Assembly: GCF_001653235.2 (NCBI RefSeq)
Contig: NW_019154043.1
Location: 310,001 to 374,000 of the forward strand
Length of the DNA stretch: 64,000 nucleotides
Direction of reading: 5' to 3'
Origin: Pochonia chlamydosporia 170
Lineage: Eukaryota > Ascomycota > Sordariomycetes > Hypocreales > Clavicipitaceae
This document shows positions 55,860 to 64,000 of this stretch, in pieces; the first letter of the stretch is position 1; each line of letters opens with the position of its first letter. The notes beneath the pieces were generated by a model. The model saw nothing but the letters and a program-made list of their open reading frames with translations, was not told the origin of the DNA and searched no databases. Position numbers and translations under genes: made by a program.

Positions 55860-56177
55860 CCCAGCGGTGAAGAATCATCCAACTAAGATGTCTACCTATA
55901 TCAGCCACAACACCTCGTCATTTTGTCGTCAACCTACAGTCAACCAACCACACCGATCACATGCCTCAAACAACTCACCACGTCAACCTCATCCCTATTA
56001 CCCTCTTAACAAAATCCAAAAGACCGACAACATCAACTTATTTATCACAGTATAAATCAACTACATAGTCTCGTTGATAGTGTGCCAACACGTGGCTTAC
56101 GTGGCTGAACACATTACGCACGCATCCACAACACCAAACCCATCACTCACCATCCTCAACCATCAAAACAACTCATC
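55860..56177. other. Short A/C-rich intergenic region
   Basis: The leader region of the histidine phosphatase gene, rich in CAAC/CATC runs on the plus strand; no gene seen. Confidence 0.5.
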
Positions 56178-56979
56178 ATGAAGCTACTTCTTCTCCTCGC
56201 CGCAACCGTATGCATATCCGCAATACACGTCCCAGAATACTTCCTCATCCGCCACGCAGAAAAGAACCCCGACGGCACAATCTCTGCGCTCGGCCGACTC
56301 CGGGAACAATGCCTCGTAAAAGTATTCGGCAAAAGCAGCGCCTTCAACATCAAGCACATCATGGTGCAGACACCCTACCCAGGAAGTTCGTTCTTTCTCT
56401 CCTCCACCGAAATCCACACTAACAAGCTAGCTTCTGCTGAGGAACGCACCACGCAAAGGCCCTACAATACGAGCCTGCCTCTCGCGCGATCGCTAGGCAT
56501 CAAGATCGACCACCCGTGCGACTATCAAGATACAAAGTGTGCTGGGAGAGCGGCGCTGAAGTATTCCGGGCCGGGAAACGTGCTTATCGTCTGGGAACAT
56601 GACCATCTCCCTGATGTAGCGAGGGCGATTGGTGCGCGACATGTGCCTCGGTATCCAGGTATGTCAGTCTAGCATCAACGTGTAAAGTGCATTGCTAACG
56701 GAGGCAGATAACCGGTTTGATCTGATTTATAATCTGCCGTGGCCGTACAAGGAGGTAACAGTCACTTCGGAATACTGCGCTCGGTTCGATCCAGCTAGTT
56801 TGGTTACCGGTGTTAGCAGCAGCAGTCCAAGTGCGAGTTCCAGTGCCACTGGGACTGAGACAAGTTCTGCTGCTCCTACGGTGGCAACAAGTTCAGGTAC
56901 TAAGGCGCAGTGTACTGCCATCACATCGAATAGCTTTGTTGCAATTGTAGTGAGTGTCGCTGCTCTACTTGCGATCTAG
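56178..56979 (+). CDS. Secreted/GPI-anchored histidine phosphatase-family protein (3 exons, 235 aa)
   Basis: Exons 56178..56385, 56431..56658 and 56708..56979. Intron 1 is 45 nt and in frame (donor GTTCGT, branch ACTAAC, GCTAG); I removed it because family members run from IMVQTP almost directly to RPYNTSLPLA. Intron 2 (49 nt, GTATGT, GCTAAC, GGCAG) is clear. The signal peptide covers about residues 1-16. The catalytic motif is LIRHAEK (Arg25, His26); the second block is NVLIVWEHDHLPDVARAIG. The tail is Ser/Thr-rich and ends in a hydrophobic stretch SFVAIVVSVAALLAI, as in GPI-anchored proteins. The RHAE motif (not RHG) is typical of a fungal branch whose substrate is unknown. Confidence 0.75.
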
Positions 56980-57583
56980 GCTGGGAACATTTTTGCAGCA
57001 TCGTGGGCAAATATTGGGGAGCATGGCTACAGAATGGAGCGAACATCTTCGCAGCGCGTTGGCCAAGTATTGGGGGCAATGGTCTCTGAGATTGTGAAAA
57101 CATTTTTTGTTGGATCTTAGGCAAAGCTTGAGGAGCATGGTTACGAGAATGGAGAATGGAACTTGGTGTTAGCATACTGACTAAATTGATGAGAGCTAAA
57201 CCACTTGAAGGGAAATTGCAAGACTGGGCAAATAGCTACTAAAATGTATGAATCTGGTGATGGCGACCCGAGCACAGTCACTATTCCATGAGGTTATCGG
57301 TGCAATACATGCATCAGCCCTCCAGAACACTACAATCAGAGGTTGACTGAATTAAGCAATTTGACTTGACATTGTCTTGGCGCCAAGAATTTGGATCTCT
57401 TGGCTCTCTTGGCGTCTTCTTCACTCACTGCCTTGCACAGCACCAACATGTTGATCTCTCCAGTCATACAAACTTTCTTTTATACAACAATCGCTTGTCC
57501 ACACTCATTACAGAAACTAAACGTCGCTTTGCCATAGCCGCAATCCCATTCCACCGTCTACCATGAATCTAACAGACCACCTA
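56980..57583. other. Intergenic between convergent genes
   Basis: No gene. Two imperfect copies of a GGAGCATGGTTACAGAATGGAG-like stretch occur at about 57015 and 57131, with AACATTTTT/GCAGC and TTGGGCAAA variants around them, suggesting a small degenerate local duplication. Confidence 0.4.
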
Positions 57584-59954
57584 CTACCTCTTGCTCTTCT
57601 TGCGTTTCGACTTTTTGCCCTTCGCCTTTGCCATATTACTCTTCCCAGGCTTGTATGCAGCACCAGAGTTCTCCAGCGTTATTTCTTCGACCAACTGTCC
57701 CAGTGCTTTTCCTTCCAATCGCTTTCCGCGTTTGACGCCTGTCTCGTCCCGTGCCATCTTTTCTGCTCTGGCCTTCTCTGCCTCCCTGTTAAGTATACGG
57801 GTGGTTTGCAATTCACACATGTCTGACCAAGGAGCGTCCATCACCTCATTCTTGGAGTCTGTCCATTCCTTCGTGCTGGCATCCCCGATACGTCGCCATT
57901 CAATCCATCTTTGCGGAATATTGTCAAACCAGCCAACATGCCTGTTGAAATCGCGCAAACTTGGTTCGTCGTTGTTGTTATGTACCAGTCGATTAGGCCA
58001 TCGTCGAGTTATTGTATTCTTGTCCTGATATTGCAAACCAAGGTATCCAGTTTTGAAAACACTCTGATCGAGCTCGGTTGCGCTGTCAATGGCGAGGTGG
58101 AAGGCAAACAGTTTAGGATTGTGGAAATATCTGCTCCCGTTGCTCAGTCAATTGCTGCCATCAGAGACAATCCGTCACTCAAGACAGTTCTTACCGATAC
58201 GCAAACTTGTCCCAGTTGCGCCACATTAACAGACCAACCCGTCGACGAAATAGGGCATCTGCCGTACAGTTTTCTAACTCGTCGATGGGAGGTGCATAGT
58301 CGTCAAGAATCGTGCCGCACGGATCAAAAGTCAAGTAACTTTCTTCGTCAATTTCAGGTTCCATATCCTTGTCAGCAAGAACGACTGGCGTTCGAGTAAT
58401 GACAAGTAGTCTGGCAAATGGATTCTCATTTTGGTGAATGAGGTGTACAGCAGCAATGGTCAAAGCGAGAGGCGGATGAACATCCCACAATTCTCCCAAC
58501 TTGATACATCATTAGCACAGCACATGCGTTTCTGTAGTGTTGGCATGTCCAAACTCCACTCACATGGATGCGGTCGAACTGGTGGATGGGAAAGGAGAAG
58601 CCACGACGAAGTAGACACGATACATCGAACGATGTCATGCCAATCGATATATCCAGTCGCTTACTCTGCTCCTGAAATCTGACCAACCCGTCACGGAGGT
58701 AATAGAACATCTTGCCGTAAACATCATTTTGTGCCGGACAGTCGGGGAAATCGAGTAGTTCCATCGGCCATTCACCCAAAGGTTCAGCGGTTGCCCCATC
58801 AGGGTAGGTACCGTTTCCTGGAAAGAATATTCTGCAGCCGCACACCGTCAGGCTTTTGAAGAAACTAGAAAACATATAGTGCTACAGCAACTCACGGGTT
58901 AAACATGTCAAAGTCGTCTCGCGGATGTCCGAAAGGTAGCAGCATGCCGTCGTTTCGCCACTTACAGAGTCCCAAAAACCTGGAGTGCGTCATTCGTGCG
59001 GCGGCAACGTTCAGAGGCTCACTGTTCTTTTCTAAGTCCAGAGCCCGGATTGCTGCTGCGTCTTCAGAGGATATCTGATCCCTTTGTTTCAGCACATCTC
59101 TCAACAGCTGCCACCCATCCTCGCGCAGACAGCATTGGAAATCAATGTTGTTCCGTGTCCATCCCAGCGTGCATGATAGCGGAAACAGTTTTGTCCCTGC
59201 CTTGGCTTTGTTCGGGTCTCTTAGCTTATCTTCAATACTTGCCTCAAAGTCTTCAAAATATTCCTTCATCACGATAGCGACATGATTCCAAAGCATAGAA
59301 GGCATTTTGGCAGAATACCACAAGTGAATCACTGCCTCAGCATTGATGTAGGGATCGTGCTGTCTGGCGAAGAGTATATGAAGAGCGAGGAAGTCCCGGC
59401 AAAGATGTGGTGAGAGATCTGGCATCAGCGTGAATTTCAGAACCGGATTTGCTGTTTTCGGCAACCTTAGAATCGTGGCTATGACATGTCGAAGCAGCGA
59501 TTCTGTGGGCAATGGTCATTACCCATACACCTTTCAATCGCATGGTTGAGTATCATACGGCCAGATATTATAATGTTCAACCTCCCATCAAAGTACCTGC
59601 CTTCATTCCTCCTGAGATTTAGCAGGTCTGTCGCGGCGTAGCTTGACCAAAACGTCTCGTGCATTCTCATGGCCAGTTGTTCGCCGTCGGCCACGTCGTT
59701 CAGGCTGTCAAATTCGTGTTTTCTTGTGCAGTCTGGCTCGTGTTGTGGCCAATGCGCATCTTTGCAGGCATCATCGCAATACTATCTGTGTCAGTCTACG
59801 AGTTTGCCACATGTGCCATACGTACAGCAACGAGCAAGCAATGTGGACAATCGATGGTTGGAGAGCCGCCACAAGGATGACCATCCTTGTCTCGCGCCGC
59901 ACAGGCTGGCTTGGTAATGGAATATGACTCTGATTTTGCTTTCGATTTGGCCAT
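57584..59954 (-). CDS. MYND-type zinc-finger protein with DUF4470-like region (6 exons, 692 aa)
   Basis: Exons: 59954..59826, 59781..59559, 59502..58896, 58831..58564, 58499..58195 and 58130..57584. Introns are 44-64 nt with GT-AG ends, and phases close exactly. Residues of about 18-61 form a MYND-like finger across the first splice: CAARDKDGHPC, CPHCLLVA, then YCDDACKDAHWPQHEPDC. Next comes a DUF4470-like region: WSSYAATDLLNLRRNEG, LNIIISGQSLLRHVIATIL (created by the second splice), AEAVIHLWYSAKMP, and ATAEPLGEWP. The C-terminus ends in a strongly basic, nuclear-signal-like run. The family occurs widely in moulds, often with MYND fingers that mediate protein contacts; a direct function is not known. 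The 44-nt first intron is near the lower limit. Confidence 0.78.
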
Positions 59955-60332
59955 GGCGGTATCGTATCAAGCCCATATGCTTGGCGGTAATGGGTTACTT
60001 TCCCTTGATCCAAAGGAGCGAATGAGGTGGTAATGAATTTGCTGACGAACAATCGAAACAAGACGACGGCGAAAGGCGGCCGAAGTAGATGACGAGATGA
60101 CGGATTGCTCGGCAACGGCAAGACAGAAAGAAACAGAACCATTAGATCATTGGATCAAGCGAAGTAACCAGACAACTCAAATGCTCCTTCCAACCGCGAG
60201 GCAGGAGCCACGGTTTTCCGTTTCCAATTCCACATGATTCTCAATTCAGCAGTGTCAGGTATTTATGGAACGAGTATATTTTTAGACACTTCCGAGATCA
60301 ATAATAATAGAATCAACTCAGCCGGGCGCCTG
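59955..60332. other. Short intergenic region, no gene seen
   Basis: The promoter of the MYND/DUF4470-like gene and the 3' flank of the fluoride exporter gene. Confidence 0.5.
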
Positions 60333-61490
60333 CTAACACAACAAAGCAGCCCATCCGTCTGTCCATCTCAACCCTCCCATTATCAGTACCATGACCGCAA
60401 ACGAGACGACAACACTTGTCGCGCCATATATGTACGAGTGTCTCCTCCTTAAACTATTCAACTCGGCAACCCACGTCGACACCGTCGTCAAGCAGCCACA
60501 AAATCCGTCTTCTACGCCCTGCAGGACCTGGCAGCCGATGACGCCACCACTCGGAATGTGAGCCACGTCCCACGCCATGCCCAAAACTGCAGTCCCAAGA
60601 ACATTGGCAGCAAATGTGCCTAGTGGGAACGACGCCATCTTGCCGTTCAGATAGATGGCAAGGTAGAATCTGGCGAGACACCCAAGAGGCGCAAATACAA
60701 GGGCAAACGTTGCCTGTCCACGCCACTGGTCGTGCGGAGGGAAGATGGACATGAGGACTGCACCTAGCCAGCAACCCCATCCTAGCAAGACAAACAGAGG
60801 ATCCAAGACCTTCCTAGCAACGTTGTATGGTATTGATGGGATGATGGACTCTGTTGCAATCGCAAGGTGTGCCCCAAAGACCAGGCCGGCCAACGAAAGG
60901 CCGACTGTCGTAATGATGACCGCCAGCATGGCCATAAATGAATAGCCACCGTTTCGACTCTGCGCAGTGGTCCCAAACCCTGGTGCTACAATGTCGTTGG
61001 ACATGGCGAGAAAGACATCGCGAATGAAGGTGGAGAAGCTGGTGAAACTCCCACAGAACCCCGTTGCAAGTCCAATGTACAAGGGAATAGTCTTCTTCGT
61101 CGCAAGGTACGCTTTCTTGGCAGCTGCGAGATCGATACCCGTTGTTGAATCCGACCCAGATGCGCTCTCCTCATCGTTTCGTTTCTTTGCGCGCGTGAGA
61201 ACTCGGTCGTATGTGGGTGTTCCCCATTCGTTGCGGAATAACATGCGATCCTCTGCCAGGAAGCCCATGATGAGGCTGCCTCCGAAATTGGCCCATATTG
61301 TGGTAAATATCACGGGTGTATCGACGTAGTGTGTTAGGGCAACGAGGCCCAGTCGCGCCAGAGTGCCCATTATTGCGAAGAATACCAGATATGATAGTGT
61401 GAATATTTGGGTGGCGAGTTTGGACACATGGTGCCTCCCAGCCGAGTCTTCGGATGGCGGTTCGGGTAGCGTTTCCGATCTCTTCGCCAT
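60333..61490 (-). CDS. FEX: Fluoride export protein FEX (fused double CrcB domain)
   Basis: This is a single exon of 385 aa from the ATG at 61490, near the 375 aa of yeast FEX1. The two CrcB repeats are fused, as in other eukaryotes. The first has GTLARLGL, IWANFGGSLIMGFLAEDR (pore Asn) and the Phe-box GFCGSFTSFSTFIRD; the second has GCLARFYLAIYLN, GTFAANVLGTAVLGM and GFCGCLTTVSTWVAEL. Eight to nine transmembrane helices plus a linker. FEX channels expel fluoride across the plasma membrane. A protein-like frame upstream (61831-61500) may encode an N-terminal extension but lies in another frame, see the separate entry. The second Phe-box has Trp where Phe is usual. Confidence 0.9.
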   Translation of the reverse strand: MAKRSETLPEPPSEDSAGRHHVSKLATQIFTLSYLVFFAIMGTLARLGLVALTHYVDTPVIFTTIWANFGGSLIMGFLAEDRMLFRNEWGTPTYDRVLTRAKKRNDEESASGSDSTTGIDLAAAKKAYLATKKTIPLYIGLATGFCGSFTSFSTFIRDVFLAMSNDIVAPGFGTTAQSRNGGYSFMAMLAVIITTVGLSLAGLVFGAHLAIATESIIPSIPYNVARKVLDPLFVLLGWGCWLGAVLMSIFPPHDQWRGQATFALVFAPLGCLARFYLAIYLNGKMASFPLGTFAANVLGTAVLGMAWDVAHIPSGGVIGCQVLQGVEDGFCGCLTTVSTWVAELNSLRRRHSYIYGATSVVVSFAVMVLIMGGLRWTDGWAALLC

Positions 61491-61499
61491 TCCTGCTCA

Positions 61500-61831
61500 T
61501 GGCTACGCGCAAGCTCTAGACTTGAATGGCGGTAGATGGGGCCATCCGTAACGTTTTCAACCGGACATGGCGCCGCGACTTCGTCAAGGTTTTGGTATTC
61601 GTCGGGAACAGAATAGCATTCTGCGTCTGCGTCTGCGTCAGACAGTCGCCGACGTCGATGGTTTGGAGCGCGAACATCCATGTTCATTTCCGTCGTTATT
61701 GACTCGCTGGTGTTGTGCTCGGTTGTGCTTGGACTGCGCGATGCATTGTTGGTCGCGTTGGATGAGTTTGCGACAGTCGTGGCTGTGGATGCCACGCCGT
61801 TGTCGCGCTGCTTGTTCTCACCGCCAGCCAT
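61500..61831 (-). other. Likely N-terminal extension of FEX in a shifted frame
   Basis: From an ATG at 61831 (MAGGENKQRD) the frame is hydrophilic and protein-like, with Ser/Thr-rich sequence and then RRRRLSDADADAECYSVPDE and YQNLDEVAAP. Fungal FEX proteins often carry such a cytosolic N-terminus. The frame differs from that of FEX by one base and no convincing intron connects them: the only acceptor after the blocking TGA is GAGCAG, or one within the FEX frame using a poor GTTACG donor. It may be a frameshift, an unusual intron, or an upstream reading frame. Confidence 0.45.
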
Positions 61832-63029
61832 GGTGTCTGGCAGTTCTGGTCCATGTGACACCGTATCGCAGCGGCTCACGACTGTTATAACGGTAACATG
61901 AGAGTAGAAGTTGAGAATCCATGAAGGCGGTTGAGTTGACGGAAGAATGAAGGCTGGGAGCTTAGCTGCCAGGTTGAATGGATCCACAAATCCACAAATC
62001 CACACCAGACCGGATATACCGGCTTGTCAACGGGAATATTGGAGCGATTTGCCGTCTACTAGTTGTTGAAGAAGCGGGTCAAGCATTCCAGACACATCTA
62101 CCGGAACAATAGATTTAGTCCATTGCAAGATTCTATTATTATACCAGACGTGATAGATGATTGATTCAAGATATTTTTCCTTACCCTACAAAGTGCAAAA
62201 ATGCGGCCCGCGGCATGAAATCTCCTGGATGCAGATGGAATGGGAGCCAAGAAGAATGTTGAGGCAGTGATGCAAACCGACCGGGATTCTCCAAACTGGA
62301 CATTGATGCAATTTTGTGTTGGAAAATCGAGATGCCTTCTCAAAGATACTTAGATTACACCATTATCATCCAAACTAACGGAAGATCTCACTGCTTCTGA
62401 GCGTTTCGAATGTCTATCTGGACTTCATCGCACTTTTACTATCAGCATGTGTAGGTATCGTGGCATTTCATACTCTTCATTACCATTAATAGGGAAATGC
62501 CCTTCTAAGTACAGTGACAGCTCCATATTAAGTGACTAATAAAGCCCAGCATCACTATCTGACGAGTGGCCACAGAGACCAGGGACTTGTTCACAACTTG
62601 TTCAAGAACGCATGTGCCGCTGGGAAACTAGCAAAAGCTTAAAGCGTTAAATCCTCGTCAGCTTCTCAAGCCACTTCCCAAAGAGGGGACGTCAACGTCG
62701 TGTCCTACAATAGTCTGACAGACCCTACCTTCAGCTTGCATGCCGGCTGTATTAAGCTCTTAAGCTGGAAGCCATCAAGGCGTCTAGATGCGGGGATACA
62801 TCCAGACAAGCAATCTGATTCACCAGTAGTTAGCCACCGGGTATAAGTGATGCAAACATGGTGCCGTGATGCCGAACACATCCCACTGTTCCGAGAGTTG
62901 GGCAGGCATTGAGATATAAGTTGTTGTATTCCGCCCCTCGCAGCCTGTGTCCGTATGTGCCGCTTATGTCTTCAGTGACTTAGCTGTGCTACTGTTCCCA
63001 TCACTGGAACCTCTTCCTCGATATACAAC
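61832..63029. other. Intergenic between divergent genes
   Basis: No gene seen. It contains a small direct repeat ATCCACAAATCCACAAATCCACA at about 61980-62002 and the promoter of the Hsp31-like gene. Confidence 0.5.
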
Positions 63030-63840
63030 ATGTCTACAACCAAGCCCAAGATTTTGTTTGTGCTCTCTTCTCACTCGGCCGGATGGTATCTGGTACGCAA
63101 TTCACACCAGTAACATGAATTCTCTACTCAATCTAACCATTCCGATGTAGCCAGAATTTGCACACCCCTACGAAGTGCTATCACCACATGTCGACATGAC
63201 CGTAGCCTCTCCAACAGGCACCTCGACAGTCGACCCCATTTCCGTGAGACTCTTCAAAGACGACGCATACTGCCAAGAGTTCTACAACACCAAGCAAGAC
63301 ATCTGGACCTCCACAGAGAAGCTGTCTTCCATGCTGGGTCGCGCTAAAGAATTTGATGTCATCTTTGTTGTCGGTGGATTTGGACGTACGGACGCCGCAT
63401 TGCCCTGCCCCGTCGTCTAAGCACAATGACTAACACATTGAGTAGCCATGTACGATCTCGCAACAGACCAGAATTGCATCCAACTAATCCGCGAATTCCA
63501 CGACGCCAACCGCATCATCGTCGCTCTTTGCCACGGCTCAGCCGCCCTTGTAAACGTCAAGCTAGCCGACGGGTCGCCCATTCTCGCAAATCATCGCGTT
63601 ACCGGTTTCAGCAACTTGGAGGAGGAGCAGGCATACGGAAATAAAATAGTCCCACCAGGTATGCCGTTTAGCCTTGAAGATGCTCTGAACAAGGCTAGCG
63701 ATGGGAAGTACGAGAAGGCCAGTGAGGCTTGGAGCCCGCATGTCATTGTGGAACCGTCTCGGAAGCTGCTGTTCGGGCAGAATCCCAATAGCGCTCGTCC
63801 TTTGGGTGAGGCATTACTGAAGGTTTTGCAAGATGGGTAG
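63030..63840 (+). CDS. DJ-1/PfpI-family protein, Hsp31-type glyoxalase III
   Basis: Exons 63030..63092, 63151..63385 and 63446..63840 (230 aa). Introns are 58 and 60 nt with GTACG donors, CTAAC branch points and GTAG acceptors. The fold signature is complete: KILFVLSSHSAGWYL, then PEFAHPYEVL with the conserved Glu23, FDVIFVVGGFGPMYDLATD across the second splice, and the nucleophile elbow VALCHGSAALVNVK with Cys128-His129. Hsp31-type proteins convert methylglyoxal to lactate without glutathione and act as stress chaperones. Cysteine, histidine and glutamate are all present, so activity is likely. The size is close to yeast Hsp31 (237 aa). Confidence 0.9.
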
Positions 63841-64000
63841 CTGGATGTAGAGTGATGTTAGTTGTGTGTGGTGGCTGTCATTGAAGCGCTCGTGGTAATT
63901 TTGCTACGGTACCGATGTCTTGACTTTGGCCATTGTGAATCTGAATCGCATGCCATGCCCTTGTTCAGGGCTTCGCCATCGTGAACGGACGCTGGTCTAC

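Overview
The window comes from a filamentous ascomycete, most likely a Sordariomycete. This rests on short introns (44-134 nt, mostly 50-70) with GTRNGT donors, CTAAC/CTGAC-like branch points and YAG acceptors, and on typical Pezizomycotina families: HET-domain proteins, a Pth11-like receptor, CFEM, Rds1, LIS1/NudF and FEX. A placement in Hypocreales (for example Clavicipitaceae) is only an impression. Exon coordinates were worked out by hand from splice signals and reading phase; in every multi-exon gene the summed exon length is a multiple of three.

Layout. 1-12 kb: a pseudokinase cut by the window edge, an eight-cysteine secreted peptide, a HET protein 24 bp downstream of a small conserved gene, and three secreted-protein genes, one with an internal repeat. 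13-27.5 kb is a nutrient block: GH31 alpha-xylosidase, LIS1/NudF, GH2 exo-beta-glucosaminidase, MFS sugar transporter and AAAP amino-acid transporter. 28-36 kb: a TPR-like protein, a CFEM membrane protein, a GPI-type protein and a ferritin-like Rds1 protein. 36.4-38.4 kb: an APC amino-acid permease killed by a solo LTR with a perfect 5-bp target duplication plus a one-base frameshift. 39.5-48.8 kb: Pth11-like receptor, 2OG-Fe(II) oxygenase, secreted propeller-like protein, HET protein with a C-terminal ZZ finger, and a small conserved protein. 50-64 kb: a P450, a DEDDh-like nuclease, a second LTR piece beside a copia relic, a GPI-type histidine phosphatase, a MYND/DUF4470-like protein, the fluoride exporter FEX and an Hsp31-type DJ-1 protein.

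How the genes may work together. The secreted exo-glucosaminidase and the sugar transporter lie head to tail and could form a chitosan-oligomer uptake unit. The alpha-xylosidase has no signal peptide and probably acts on imported oligosaccharides. The two HET genes and the pseudokinase belong to the fungal non-self recognition repertoire. The small secreted genes are candidates for host or environment interaction. I saw no CRISPR array, rRNA or convincing tRNA, and no compact secondary-metabolite cluster.
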